Shown: positions 1 through 8,954, counted from the first letter of the stretch. The stretch: 64,000 bases of DNA from Pseudalkalibacillus hwajinpoensis (GCF_039851965.1 NZ_CP156674.1:3286001-3350000), one strand, 5' to 3'. A program made the numbers and translations. The notes: generated from the sequence alone by a model not told the origin.

Positions 1-115
1 CGAAGGAAGCGGTTAATGTATGCGGCCTGAGTAGTCGCCACCACACCTGCCATGTTGGTTTTGGAGACGAGACTTTACCTAGCTTTTCTTTGCTGTTCTT
101 CATACTCTCTTCCAT
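1..115 (-). CDS. menA: 1,4-dihydroxy-2-naphthoate polyprenyltransferase MenA, N-terminal fragment
   Basis: Only the first 38 codons are in the window; the gene runs off the left edge. Reading leftward from ATG at 115, the peptide ends in a stretch containing WWRLLRPHTLTASF, which matches the start of the UbiA-family prenyltransferase MenA just before its first membrane helix. MenA attaches the polyprenyl tail to 1,4-dihydroxy-2-naphthoate at the membrane, the step that follows the pathway encoded by menFDHBEC on the other strand. A GGGAGAG ribosome site lies about 10 nt upstream of ATG 115; an in-frame ATG at 103 has no better site. Divergence from menF is common in Bacillaceae (recalled, not computed). 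The call rests on a short peptide plus context. Confidence 0.85.
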   Translation of the reverse strand, partial: MEESMKNSKEKLGKVSSPKPTWQVWWRLLRPHTLTASF

Positions 116-173
116 AAATTTTTGTCTCTCCCTTAATCTTAAAACTTCTTAGAAATACCCCTATAACCATTAT

Positions 174-202
174 AGTTTAAAAAAACGGTGAAGGGGTGTC
201 AA
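174..202 (-). promoter_or_regulatory. candidate sigma-A promoter for menA
   Basis: On the minus strand TTGACA (202-197) is followed after 17 nt by TAAACT (179-174). A perfect TATAAT lies 5 nt further down (174-169) but would need a 22-nt spacer. It sits 55-90 nt upstream of the menA start. Assignment of the -10 is uncertain. Confidence 0.45.
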
Positions 203-224
203 TCCTTTTGTAAATATAAAGAAA

Positions 225-264
225 AACAAAGCGGTTCACCTTTTGAATGGTGAGCCGCTTTGTT
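225..264 (-). terminator. intrinsic terminator after the 93-aa gene
   Basis: A 16-bp arm (225-240) and its near-perfect complement (249-264) flank an 8-nt loop, directly after the stop codon of the minus-strand gene at 268-549. On that strand the stem is followed by a T-rich run. Confidence 0.85.
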
Positions 265-267
265 TGT

Positions 268-549
268 TTAATAATAAGGTCGAGGATATGGTCTAAAGAA
301 CGCGATGCTTCCCAGTCCTACACCTAATAGACCTCCGAGAAAGCCTCCAGCAAAAGCCCCAAAGAAAAATAAACCGGGTCCTTCAGGATGTTCTGGCCCT
401 TCACAATTTCGGTTTAAGGGGCGAATGTAAACAAATTCGTTGTCTACATCTTCAATATGACCTCTGTGCAGTTGGCCGTCATGACACTGAATTTCAACAC
501 ATTGTCCAATATGCTGACGACAGACGCCGTGATAATAGTGTCTGGACAA
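268..549 (-). CDS. small conserved-type protein of unknown function, 93 aa
   Basis: The start is TTG at 549, chosen because AAAGGAGGG lies 6 nt upstream. The N-terminal half (about residues 8-45) has alternating polar and hydrophobic residues with GQCVEIQCHDGQ and VYIRPL, the pattern of a small Sm-like or DUF2642-like beta-barrel; that resemblance is by eye only. The middle is Pro/Gly-rich, followed by a glycine-rich hydrophobic stretch (about 62-84) that could be a short membrane segment, and a Pro/Tyr-rich tail. Three cysteines lie in the first half. It has its own terminator and stands between menA and menF, but nothing shows a role in menaquinone synthesis. A spore-coat role is possible from the composition; no function is assigned. 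Confidence 0.7.
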   Translation of the reverse strand: MSRHYYHGVCRQHIGQCVEIQCHDGQLHRGHIEDVDNEFVYIRPLNRNCEGPEHPEGPGLFFFGAFAGGFLGGLLGVGLGSIAFFRPYPRPYY

Positions 550-627
550 GTAAGACCCTCCTTTAAATTGTATTCCAAAAATAACTGCAGAACTGTGTCT
601 ACTTTTATCACACCCTTAAGGGGAAGA

Positions 628-745
628 AATCTCCACCTCAAAACGTAAGTCAATCAAGATGTTTAGTTGGAGATTAACTGCTTCTAAAGGTGCGATTTGT
701 TCAACCCACCTTCAGAAGGAGATAAAGCAAAGCCCAGTCTGAAGG
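628..745. other. two consecutive inverted repeats in the 412-bp gap before menF
   Basis: The gap 550-961 holds no credible gene. It contains AATCTCCA (628-635) paired with TGGAGATT (668-675), and CCTTCAGA (709-716) paired with TCTGAAGG (738-745). Neither is followed by a T-run, so they are not terminators. They could fold in a menF leader RNA or be protein-binding dyads. No known riboswitch consensus was recognised. Confidence 0.4.
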
Positions 746-961
746 AAGTTTCACATTATCAGTCTATGCAGCCATTTTAATTTGAAAGAGGCATCTGCGG
801 AGTATTGGAATGGTTTTTTTTCTTGAGATGGGGAATCTATAGATAAGCGTCCAATCCGCTTCGTTGACAGTTTGAGCCAGACAGGTGTATCCTTTAAGTA
901 ACTGTGGCCGAGGCTGACTCGGTCCGCTTTTGCATGGAGAGAAAGTTGGGGGGAGAAGACG

Positions 962-2365
962 GTGTCTACAATACAACATCAAGAACTATATAGCCTGCTT
1001 CATCAAGGTGTAAGCAAGGCAGAAAAGCGGGGAACGTCCGTGCTTGTTAGTCAGGTGCTATCAATAGCTGCTGTCGATCCCCTCTCCTTTTATGCAGCTG
1101 GTTCGTCAGGGTATCAGAATGATCGCACCTTCTGGTCTGATCCGGATAATGATACAACCATAGTTGGTCTTGGACGAATGAAGCAATTTGAGGCACGTTC
1201 AGACCGATTTCGGATGATCGAGCAGGAATGGCAAGAATTCCTTCAAACCTCTGTTATTGATGGTGCTCCTGCTAGACCAGGTGTAGGACCTGTATTATTA
1301 GGGGGATTCTCATTTGACCCCTCTGCACCAGATAACGGAAGTTGGGATCACTTTCCTGAGGGAGGAATGATCCTTCCTGAATTAATGATAACGTCTGCAG
1401 GAAATAATGCCTGGCTTACGATTAATGCGATTGTAAATGGAGAAGATGATGCAGAGGGTTTATCCGAAAAGTTACTTAATAAGCACCATCTCATATTAAC
1501 AGATTTAAACGATGAGCCATATTTAAAAGGTGAGGACTTTTCTATAGAAGAAATACGACCGAATGATTGGAAAGAAACAGTGCAAAGTGCTGCAGCTAGT
1601 ATTAGAGAAGGCAAACTTGAAAAAGTTGTCCTTGCTCGTGAAATTAAGCTACAGTCTTCCAACTCCTTTTCCTCATCACGTACGTTAAAAAGACTCAAAA
1701 AACAACAAAGTGATAGCTATTTATTCGCTTTTGAGTACGGAAATCAATGCTTTTTGGGAGCCTCTCCTGAACGATTGGTAAAACGAGATGGCCAACAGGT
1801 TTATTCAACGTGTCTTGCTGGTTCAATTCAAAGAGGGGAAACTGCTGAAGAAGATGGTGAGCTTGGTAACATTCTTTTACATGACAAGAAGAATCGGATC
1901 GAACATGACCTTGTGGTTCAAATGATTCGTACCGCTATGGAAGAAGAATGCGAATTTGTACAGGTTCCTTCAGTACCAGAGTTGTTGAAAACGCCGGATA
2001 TTCAACATTTATATACGCCGGTTGTCGCAAGAGCTGGAAAGGGAACAAGTCTCCTTCGCATGGTGGAGAGGCTTCATCCTACACCGGCTCTGGGTGGCTT
2101 TCCGCAAGAAGAAGCCGTTGAGGAAATTAGACGGATTGAAAATCTTGATCGCGGCTGGTATGCAGGACCTGTTGGTTGGATGGATTTTCAAGGAAATGGC
2201 GAATTTGCTGTTGCCATTCGTTCTGGATTACTTAACGGGAATCAAGCTACGTTATATGCAGGCTGTGGAATCGTTGGAGACTCGGATCCTCAGAGTGAAT
2301 ACGAAGAAACAAAGATGAAGTTTAAACCTATGCTTACAGCACTTGGGGGAAATCAATATGACTGA
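962..2365 (+). CDS. menF: isochorismate synthase MenF
   Basis: Converts chorismate to isochorismate, the committed cytosolic step of menaquinone synthesis. The 467-aa protein has the chorismate-binding fold in its C-terminal two-thirds: KVVLARE with the catalytic-type lysine near residue 221, SPERLVKRDG, STCLAGSIQRG, and the PTPALGG...GWYAGPVGW signature near the end. Length is normal for the Bacillus enzyme. The start is GTG 962, preceded by GGGGGGAGA about 8 nt upstream. It is the first gene of menFDHBEC and its stop overlaps menD by 8 nt, implying translational coupling. The related EntC or salicylate synthases are excluded by the men context. Confidence 0.96.
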   Translation: MSTIQHQELYSLLHQGVSKAEKRGTSVLVSQVLSIAAVDPLSFYAAGSSGYQNDRTFWSDPDNDTTIVGLGRMKQFEARSDRFRMIEQEWQEFLQTSVIDGAPARPGVGPVLLGGFSFDPSAPDNGSWDHFPEGGMILPELMITSAGNNAWLTINAIVNGEDDAEGLSEKLLNKHHLILTDLNDEPYLKGEDFSIEEIRPNDWKETVQSAAASIREGKLEKVVLAREIKLQSSNSFSSSRTLKRLKKQQSDSYLFAFEYGNQCFLGASPERLVKRDGQQVYSTCLAGSIQRGETAEEDGELGNILLHDKKNRIEHDLVVQMIRTAMEEECEFVQVPSVPELLKTPDIQHLYTPVVARAGKGTSLLRMVERLHPTPALGGFPQEEAVEEIRRIENLDRGWYAGPVGWMDFQGNGEFAVAIRSGLLNGNQATLYAGCGIVGDSDPQSEYEETKMKFKPMLTALGGNQYD

Positions 2366-4115
2366 TCAAGAAATACTGTCGAACTACGTTGGGGCGTTTG
2401 TAGATGAATTGTTTCGATCAGGTGTGAAACACGTTGTCATCAGCCCGGGATCACGCTCAACCCCTCTTGCAATGATCATGGCAGAGCACCCTTCCTTAAA
2501 GGTGTGGGTTCACGTCGATGAACGTTCAGCAGGCTTCTTCGCGCTTGGGATAGCCAAAGCAAGAAGAGAGCCTGTTGCTCTTTTGTGTTCATCTGGGACA
2601 GCAGGTGCGAATTATTATCCTGCAGTTATTGAAGCAGCTCAATCGCGAGTTCCTCTCATTGTTTTAACCGCGGATCGCCCCCATGAGTTAAGAGATAACG
2701 GCGCACCGCAGGCGATAAATCAACTTAAGTTATTCGGAGACTTCCCAAAGTGGTTTATGGAAATGGCAGTGCCGGATTCGTCTCCAGATTTAATTCGCTA
2801 CATAAGAACGACGGCTTCAAGAGCTGCTAGTGTTTCGGCAATGGCTCCTGCAGGTCCGGTTCATTTGAATTTTCCATTCAGAGACCCACTTATACCGGAT
2901 CTTTCCTATTCAGGACTTTTCTCTGATGGTAGAGTGAACAACGAGCCCTGGGTGAGTGTTCCAGAACACACAACCATGCTGAATGAGGAAGCGATCACTT
3001 ACTATGCAAACCTGGTAGAGAGTAAAAAAGGAGTGATCGTAGTTGGACCACAGGAAAATCCTGAATTAGCAGATTTTATCTTTAAGCTTGCGGACGCTCT
3101 TCAGTTCCCGGTGCTTGCTGATCCCCTTTCGAAATGTCGGATTCCGGGTGAGCCTTTATTAATTAGTAGTTACGATGCACTTCTCAGAGGGGAGGTAGCG
3201 TCTGAGCTTCATCCTGACGTTATTCTTCGATTTGGAGCAATGCCTGTTTCTAAAGCATATATGCTGTTTATTAAAGACCTAACTGATGCTGTACAGGTCG
3301 TTGTGGATGAGAACGGCTTCCGTGATCCGACGCTAATGAGCTCCGACATGCCATCAGTCACACCAATTCGCTTTGCTAAGAGTCTTCTAAGTGTCATTGA
3401 AAGAAATACCAGCAACGGAAGATGGATAGAAAAATGGCAGGCGTTAAATGCTAAAGCAATAGGGTTATTATCCTCATATGAGGAAGAGGAATTGTTTGAA
3501 GGAAGCGTGTTTAGAGAGCTTAGTAAATTAATGCAGGCTGATCAGTTGCTTTTTGTTGGCAATAGCATGCCAATCAGAGATCTTGAGAATTTCCTTTTAC
3601 CTGAGAATAATTCTCCGGAAGTTATGGGGAATCGTGGAGCTAACGGGATTGATGGTATTGTGTCAACTGCACTCGGAGCGAGTGTTTCGTATTCATCTTC
3701 TGTTCTTGTGATTGGAGATTTATCGTTCTATCACGATATGAATGGACTTCTTCTTGCGAAGCTCTATGACTTAAATATGACAATTATTGTTGTTAACAAT
3801 GATGGAGGAGGTATTTTCTCCTTCCTCCCACAAAGGCAGTATGATAAGCATTTTGAACAGCTCTTCGGAACACCTCTGGGTCTGGATTATGAACATACGG
3901 CTAACCTTTATGGAGCAAGCTTTGATCGGGTTTCGAATTGGGGAGAATTCAGATCAGCGTTTCAGGGTAGCACAGCACAGAGAGGTCTTAGCATTATAGA
4001 GGTGCCGACAGATCGACAAGTAAACATCATGCTGCATAAAAAGGTGTTTGCCAGTATTAACGAGGCAACCTCACGCGTGAGCAAGGAGCTTTCACATGAA
4101 GATTTCGATCGATAA
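2358..4115 (+). CDS. menD: SEPHCHC synthase MenD
   Basis: Thiamine-diphosphate enzyme that adds the succinyl-semialdehyde unit of 2-oxoglutarate to isochorismate. The 585-aa protein shows the N-terminal VVISPGSRSTPLA and HVDERSAGFFALG (the conserved ThDP-activating Glu lies here) and the C-terminal GDLSFYHDMNGLLLA...NNDGGGIFS cofactor-binding motif (about residues 453-488). ATG 2358 is preferred to the in-frame TTG 2343 because GGGGG lies 8 nt before the ATG. It overlaps menF by 8 nt and menH by 20 nt. Confidence 0.96.
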   Translation: MTDQEILSNYVGAFVDELFRSGVKHVVISPGSRSTPLAMIMAEHPSLKVWVHVDERSAGFFALGIAKARREPVALLCSSGTAGANYYPAVIEAAQSRVPLIVLTADRPHELRDNGAPQAINQLKLFGDFPKWFMEMAVPDSSPDLIRYIRTTASRAASVSAMAPAGPVHLNFPFRDPLIPDLSYSGLFSDGRVNNEPWVSVPEHTTMLNEEAITYYANLVESKKGVIVVGPQENPELADFIFKLADALQFPVLADPLSKCRIPGEPLLISSYDALLRGEVASELHPDVILRFGAMPVSKAYMLFIKDLTDAVQVVVDENGFRDPTLMSSDMPSVTPIRFAKSLLSVIERNTSNGRWIEKWQALNAKAIGLLSSYEEEELFEGSVFRELSKLMQADQLLFVGNSMPIRDLENFLLPENNSPEVMGNRGANGIDGIVSTALGASVSYSSSVLVIGDLSFYHDMNGLLLAKLYDLNMTIIVVNNDGGGIFSFLPQRQYDKHFEQLFGTPLGLDYEHTANLYGASFDRVSNWGEFRSAFQGSTAQRGLSIIEVPTDRQVNIMLHKKVFASINEATSRVSKELSHEDFDR

Positions 4116-4908
4116 TCTTAACTTTCATATAATCGATGAGGGAAAAGGAGAAACAATTGTTCTTCTCCACGGTTTTACAGGGAATGCGTTAACCTGGGAG
4201 TCTTTTATTAACAAATGGTCTTCTTCCTATCGAATCATTGCTATTGATCTAATCGGACATGGAGAAAGCAGTAAACCGGCCGATGCTTCGTTATATACAA
4301 TGGAAGCGATGAGTCGCTTTCTAAAAGAAATTCTTGATATATGTCGGCTTGACCATGTTCATCTTCTTGGTTACTCAATGGGAGGTAGGCTCGCCCTGTC
4401 GTTTGCTATGCAATATCCCTCCTACGTGAAAACGCTTCTTCTTGAAAGCAGTTCTCCAGGTCTTCGGACAGTGGAGGAACGAGAAGAACGAATTCGTAAA
4501 GATTATGCCCTGGCAAGAAAAATACTGGATGAGGGTATGCTTGAATTTGTGTCGTACTGGGAGACGATTCCATTGTTTTCTTCCCAGCAGCATCTATCTG
4601 AGGCTCTGAAGAGTGAGTTGAGAGAACAGCGGATAACAAATAGCGAGGTAGGACTTGCAAATAGTTTAATCGGGATGGGGACTGGTGCTCAACCATCCTA
4701 CTGGGAGTCCTTACATGAGTTAGGAATTCCTGTTCTATTGCTCACGGGAGAGTATGATAATAAATTTATTTCGATTGCGAAAAGGATGGCATCAGCTATT
4801 CCTCGAGCGGATATTGTGCAAATTAATGACGCAGGGCATACAATACATGTAGAACAAACGCAAATCTTTGATAAAATGGTAGTAGCTTTTCTTGAAAAGC
4901 ATGTATAA
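4096..4908 (+). CDS. menH: SHCHC synthase MenH (alpha/beta hydrolase)
   Basis: Removes pyruvate from the MenD product to give 2-succinyl-6-hydroxy-2,4-cyclohexadiene-1-carboxylate. The 270-aa protein has the alpha/beta-hydrolase oxyanion region LLHGFTGN (23-30), nucleophile elbow GYSMGG with Ser94, and late DNAGH-type residues (Asp221 and His248 by count), completing a Ser-Asp-His triad. AAGGAG stands 5 nt before ATG 4096. Overlap with menD and the operon position separate it from generic hydrolases; B. subtilis calls the orthologue YtxM/MenH. Confidence 0.92.
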   Translation: MKISIDNLNFHIIDEGKGETIVLLHGFTGNALTWESFINKWSSSYRIIAIDLIGHGESSKPADASLYTMEAMSRFLKEILDICRLDHVHLLGYSMGGRLALSFAMQYPSYVKTLLLESSSPGLRTVEEREERIRKDYALARKILDEGMLEFVSYWETIPLFSSQQHLSEALKSELREQRITNSEVGLANSLIGMGTGAQPSYWESLHELGIPVLLLTGEYDNKFISIAKRMASAIPRADIVQINDAGHTIHVEQTQIFDKMVVAFLEKHV

Positions 4909-4948
4909 CCACTGTACTTCATTTTTTACATACGAAAGGAGCATTCAC

Positions 4949-5764
4949 ATGATTGAATGGAAAACTGAAAGAGAATTTGAAGACATTCTTTATGAAACGT
5001 ATGATGGAATTGCGAAAATCACGATCAACCGTCCCGAAGTTCGCAATGCATTCCGACCAAAGACAGTTAATGAATTGATTACTGCATTTGCTTTTGCGAG
5101 AGATGACTCAGATATTGGGGTTATTGTTCTGGCGGGAGCAGGAGACAAAGCCTTCTGTTCAGGCGGAGACCAGAGTGTGCGCGGTCACGGTGGATACGTA
5201 GGTGATGATGAAATCCCACGCTTGAACGTTCTTGACCTTCAGCGTTTGATTCGTGTGATCCCTAAGCCGGTTGTCGCAATGGTATCAGGTTATGCTATTG
5301 GTGGTGGCCATGTTCTTCACGTTGTTTGTGATTTAACAATCGCAGCTGACAACGCTATTTTTGGACAAACAGGTCCTAAAGTAGGAAGCTTTGATGCAGG
5401 TTATGGTGCTGGTTATCTCGCTCGTATCGTCGGCCATAAGAAAGCCCGTGAAATCTGGTACCTCTGCCGTCAATACAATGCACAGGAAGCACTTGATATG
5501 GGACTTGTTAACACCGTTGTGCCACTTGATCAGCTTGAAGCTGAAACAGTTCAGTGGGCTCAAGAAATGCTTGATAAATCACCAACAGCTCTCCGTTTCT
5601 TAAAAGCATCTCTTAACGCAGATACAGACGGCCTTGCTGGTCTTCAGCAAATGGGCGGAGACGCTACCCTTCTTTATTACACAACTGATGAAGCGAAAGA
5701 AGGACGCGATTCATTTAAAGAAAAACGCAAGCCTGACTTTAAACAGTTCCCGCGTTTTCCTTAA
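4949..5764 (+). CDS. menB: 1,4-dihydroxy-2-naphthoyl-CoA synthase MenB
   Basis: Crotonase-family enzyme that closes the second ring of the naphthoquinone from succinylbenzoyl-CoA. The 271-aa protein contains FCSGGDQSVRG (oxyanion and substrate loop), GGGHVLH and FGQTGPKVGSFDAGYG, the MenB signature. The Gly in QTGP is what I recall for the bicarbonate-dependent type I enzymes. ATG 4949 is chosen because GAAAGGAGC lies 7 nt upstream and the protein then begins MIEWKTE; an upstream in-frame extension to 4892 has no ribosome site. A strong hairpin terminator follows before menE. Confidence 0.96.
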   Translation: MIEWKTEREFEDILYETYDGIAKITINRPEVRNAFRPKTVNELITAFAFARDDSDIGVIVLAGAGDKAFCSGGDQSVRGHGGYVGDDEIPRLNVLDLQRLIRVIPKPVVAMVSGYAIGGGHVLHVVCDLTIAADNAIFGQTGPKVGSFDAGYGAGYLARIVGHKKAREIWYLCRQYNAQEALDMGLVNTVVPLDQLEAETVQWAQEMLDKSPTALRFLKASLNADTDGLAGLQQMGGDATLLYYTTDEAKEGRDSFKEKRKPDFKQFPRFP

Positions 5765-5773
5765 TAGCATGCT

Positions 5774-5807
5774 AACAGCTTGATGGGGCCCCATCAAGCT
5801 GTTTTTT
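5774..5807 (+). terminator. intra-operon intrinsic terminator between menB and menE
   Basis: Positions 5774-5803 form a perfect 30-nt palindrome (AACAGCTTGATGGGG and its complement) followed by a T-run to 5807. It ends about 23 nt before menE, so menE-menC must be reached by read-through or a local promoter. Confidence 0.9.
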
Positions 5808-5830
5808 ACGAGAGGAAAGGGTGTTTTACG

Positions 5831-7303
5831 ATGGAAACGATGCCGAATTGGCTGCATAAACGTGCTTCAATGACGCCTGAAAGAATAGCCGTTATCGAAA
5901 ATAATCAGCAACTGACGTATAAAGAACTAAATGAAAAATCAATTGGGATAGCAAATGGGATGAAAAATGAAGGAATAGCGAAGGGGCAGCATATTGGATT
6001 TCTGATGCAGAATGGATTGAATGCTGCAGTCTGTTTACATGCTTTGATGTATATTGGTGCTGTTATTGTTCCATTGAATCATCGGTTAACAGGACCGGAG
6101 CTATCGTTTCAAGTGGAAGACGCTGAGCTTTCTTTTGTGATTGCAGATGCCGAACTTGAAAATAAGGCACTGAACGCGCTTGGAGACGCGAACTCGACAT
6201 TAGTGATCTGGGAAGCGCTTATTCCCGATCCGAATTCAGATGAATTAGAGACTATCATTTCGCTGGATCAGCTTCACACGATTATGTATACCTCTGGCAC
6301 TACTGGAAAACCAAAAGGTGTAATGCTCACATACGGAAATCACTGGTGGAGCGCTGTAAGCTCCAGTTTAAATCTCGGGCTTCACACCGAGGACCGGTGG
6401 TTGTGTGCAGTACCAATGTTTCACATGAGTGGACTTTCAATTTTATTACGCAGTGTCATTTATGGCGTTACGATGATCATCCAACCTCGATTCGACCCGC
6501 ATTCCGTTAATCAATCAATCCAACAAGAGGGTATCTCAGTTGTATCGGTAGTAAGCGCAATGCTAAAACGGATGCTTGATGATCTTGCGGATGAAAATTA
6601 TCCCTCAACACTTCGCTGTGTTCTTCTCGGAGGTGGGCCGGCTCCATACCCGCTTCTTTCAATTTGCGAGACTAAAAATATTCCTGTTTTTCAGACGTTT
6701 GGGATGACAGAAACAGCTTCACAGCTTGTAACGCTTTCTCCCGAATATATGCTCGATAAGCAAGGGTCTGCTGGTAAGGCACTATTTCCATCCGAGGTGA
6801 AAATTAGCGATAATGGAAAAATGCTTTCTCAAGGGGAGCACGGCGAAATTCTAGTGAAAGGCCCTACAGTAACAAAGGGTTACTGGAAAAGGAAAGAAGC
6901 AACGGAGCTCTCGCTTCGTAATGGTTGGCTTCACACTGGTGATATTGGCTACCTTGATGGGGATGGCTTTCTATTCGTCCTTGATCGCAGAAAGGATCTC
7001 ATTCTTTCTGGTGGTGAAAATGTGTATCCTGCTGAAATAGAAGCTGCCCTTTTTGAACATAAAGAGGTAAAAGATGCAGGAGTTACAGGCATGATAGATG
7101 AGAAATGGGGAGAAGTTCCAATTGCGTTTGTCGTAAGAGGAGATGATGGTGTTACAGAGGGGGAGCTGCTTGCATTTCTATCAGAACGGCTGGCAGGATA
7201 TAAGTTGCCGAAAAGCATTTCATTTGTAAGTGAGCTTCCGAGAAATGGGGCTAATAAACTTCAGCGAACGTTACTTAAAAAAGGAGGACAATGGTCAAGT
7301 TGA
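5831..7303 (+). CDS. menE: 2-succinylbenzoate-CoA ligase MenE
   Basis: ATP-dependent acyl-CoA ligase that activates o-succinylbenzoate before MenB. The 490-aa ANL-superfamily protein carries the P-loop MYTSGTTGKPKG, the FGMTETAS adenylate motif, GWLHTGDIGYLD and DRRKDLILSGGENV hinge, and a C-terminal LPRNGANKLQR with the adenylation lysine. ATG 5831 is preferred to the in-frame ATG at 5780, which lies inside the terminator palindrome; AGAGGAAAGGG precedes 5831. It overlaps menC by 13 nt. Confidence 0.95.
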   Translation: METMPNWLHKRASMTPERIAVIENNQQLTYKELNEKSIGIANGMKNEGIAKGQHIGFLMQNGLNAAVCLHALMYIGAVIVPLNHRLTGPELSFQVEDAELSFVIADAELENKALNALGDANSTLVIWEALIPDPNSDELETIISLDQLHTIMYTSGTTGKPKGVMLTYGNHWWSAVSSSLNLGLHTEDRWLCAVPMFHMSGLSILLRSVIYGVTMIIQPRFDPHSVNQSIQQEGISVVSVVSAMLKRMLDDLADENYPSTLRCVLLGGGPAPYPLLSICETKNIPVFQTFGMTETASQLVTLSPEYMLDKQGSAGKALFPSEVKISDNGKMLSQGEHGEILVKGPTVTKGYWKRKEATELSLRNGWLHTGDIGYLDGDGFLFVLDRRKDLILSGGENVYPAEIEAALFEHKEVKDAGVTGMIDEKWGEVPIAFVVRGDDGVTEGELLAFLSERLAGYKLPKSISFVSELPRNGANKLQRTLLKKGGQWSS

Positions 7304-8406
7304 ACATCCATTCAGTAATACTCCATCACGTTAAAATGGTTCTGAAAACCCCTTTTTCGAACAGTCTTGAAACGGTCTCAAATCGAGAGCTTATCATCGT
7401 TGAAGTGATTGACGCTGATGGGTATACAGGGTTCGGTGAAGGAGTCGCATTCACTTCCCCCTGGTACACAGAAGAAACACTTGTTACTTCATGGCATATG
7501 CTAAAGGATTTTATGATACCGAAGTTAATGGATACACAGCTTAAACACCCTTCGGAGGTGGAGAAACTTTTCAAAGGAATCAGACGGAATCCAATGGCTA
7601 AATTCGCGATAGAAGGAGCAATTTGGGACCTTTTTTCCAAAAAAGAAGAAATCAGTCTTGCAAAAGCGCTAGGAGGATTGGCTACAAGTATTAAAGCAGG
7701 AGTAGCTGTTGGGGCATCCAATCCAGAGGCAATGCTTTACGAAATTAGCAAGCGCATTGAGGAAGGATATGAGCGCATTAAAGTGAAGATCAAGCCCTCA
7801 CAGGACATCGCTATTATTAAAGCCATTCGAAATGCGTTTCCTGACATCCAATTAATGGCGGATGCGAACTCAGCCTATTCGCTAGACGATATTGACCGAC
7901 TAAGAGCGATTGATGAGTTTGGACTCTTAATGATTGAACAACCTCTTGCTGCAGATGATATCGTTGATCATTCAATCTTGCAGAAAGAGTTAGTGACACC
8001 GATCTGTCTTGATGAAAGTATCGCATCTTATGACGATGCTAGAAGGGCACTTGATCTCGAAAGCTGTGGGGTGATCAATATTAAACCAGGGCGAGTTGGA
8101 GGATTGTCCATCAGCAAGAAAATTCATGATTTATGTGCTCAGCGCGGTATTCCGGTATGGTGTGGAGGCATGCTTGAGTCAGGGATAGGGCGTGCGCATA
8201 ATATTGCGCTTTCCAGTCTCCCTAACTTCACCATTCCAGGAGATGTTTCGGCATCATCACGTTATTGGGAACGTGATCTTATTCTCCCTGCCGTGACAAT
8301 GAATGAAGGCTTGATAGCCGTTCCTGACGGGGATGGTATCGGGTTCGAAATCAATCGAGAAGAACTTGAGCGTGTTACCTTATCGAAAGAGGTCATTTTA
8401 TTTTAG
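7291..8406 (+). CDS. menC: o-succinylbenzoate synthase MenC
   Basis: Enolase-superfamily enzyme that dehydrates SHCHC to o-succinylbenzoate. The 371-aa protein has the KxK catalytic pair (Lys164, Lys166), metal ligands Asp191 (MADANSAY), Glu216 (IEQPL) and Asp241 (CLDES), and the opposing Lys265 (INIKPGRVGG). Some family members also act as N-acylamino-acid racemases; the operon position makes menaquinone synthesis the likely role. AAGGAGG lies only 3 nt before ATG 7291, an unusually short spacing; a TTG at 7300 is an alternative start. Last gene of the cluster. Confidence 0.94.
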   Translation: MVKLNIHSVILHHVKMVLKTPFSNSLETVSNRELIIVEVIDADGYTGFGEGVAFTSPWYTEETLVTSWHMLKDFMIPKLMDTQLKHPSEVEKLFKGIRRNPMAKFAIEGAIWDLFSKKEEISLAKALGGLATSIKAGVAVGASNPEAMLYEISKRIEEGYERIKVKIKPSQDIAIIKAIRNAFPDIQLMADANSAYSLDDIDRLRAIDEFGLLMIEQPLAADDIVDHSILQKELVTPICLDESIASYDDARRALDLESCGVINIKPGRVGGLSISKKIHDLCAQRGIPVWCGGMLESGIGRAHNIALSSLPNFTIPGDVSASSRYWERDLILPAVTMNEGLIAVPDGDGIGFEINREELERVTLSKEVILF

Positions 8407-8422
8407 TAATTGGACCAATGCA

Positions 8423-8452
8423 CAAAAAAGCCGAACCAGAGTGGTTCGGCTT
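8423..8452. terminator. terminator shared by menC and the convergent membrane gene
   Basis: AAGCCGAACC (8428-8437) pairs with GGTTCGGCTT (8443-8452). The T-run lies on the minus strand, so it mainly ends the minus-strand gene, but the stem also follows menC. Confidence 0.8.
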
Positions 8453-8454
8453 CC

Positions 8455-8751
8455 TTATGCTTCGGAGTTTCTAACAAGACGTGCATCAAAAATAAAAGGT
8501 CCAAATGGAATGACAGAGGAAATAGCTGCAAGGAGTGCTTTAGTAAACGACCAGCGCTTCACTATGGTTACGTAAAGAATAACGATGAGGTATAGGACGA
8601 ATAACCCCCCATGTAATGCTCCTACAATTGTGACCGCCATAGGGAGGTCCATAAGATATTTAAGCGGCATCGCTATTCCTAGTAACAATAGAAAGGAAAT
8701 CCCTTCTGCATACCCGACGCCTCGAAATAATTTTAATGGTTGGTTAAACAA
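8455..8751 (-). CDS. DUF3817-family integral membrane protein
   Basis: This 98-aa protein has three hydrophobic helices and the FRGVGYAEGISFLLLLGIAMPLKY opening typical of DUF3817 (the E and G residues sit at the end of the first helix), split here into FRGVGYAEGISF and LLLLGIAMPLKY. The conserved HGG lies in the second helix. Function is unknown for the family; B. subtilis YdzA is a relative as I recall it. The start is TTG 8751 with AAGGAGTG 8 nt upstream. It faces menC and shares its terminator. Confidence 0.8.
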   Translation of the reverse strand: MFNQPLKLFRGVGYAEGISFLLLLGIAMPLKYLMDLPMAVTIVGALHGGLFVLYLIVILYVTIVKRWSFTKALLAAISSVIPFGPFIFDARLVRNSEA

Positions 8752-8871
8752 GATTAACTCACTCCTTCATATTCTTCTATTGTGATCTTTTCACAAAAAC
8801 AGATACAGGCAGTTTACTAACAGTATATCAATACACCAGAAGCAAAAGAAGCGATAGATTTATCGATTTCT

Positions 8872-8899
8872 TGACAGTTGTGACTATAATGAACTGTCA
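8872..8899. promoter_or_regulatory. dyad TGACAGTT-N12-AACTGTCA over a TATAAT
   Basis: A perfect 8-bp inverted repeat (8872-8879 and 8892-8899) brackets TATAAT at 8885-8890. This is the geometry of a repressor operator over a -10 element, though no matching -35 is seen 17 nt upstream. Downstream on the plus strand is the 28-aa ORF at 9026; upstream on the minus strand is the DUF3817 gene. Confidence 0.4.
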
Positions 8900-8954
8900 T
8901 AGACAGAACTTTTAGTACTATAGCATTGTTTTCAATAAGAGTTATAAGTGATAA

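Noticed and set aside
169..174. TATAAT as the menA -10
   Set aside because: It would be 22 nt from TTGACA; the 17-nt TAAACT is the better fit, though both remain possible.
2022..2318. A 98-codon frame inside menF
   Set aside because: It overlaps the conserved chorismate-binding end of menF in another frame.
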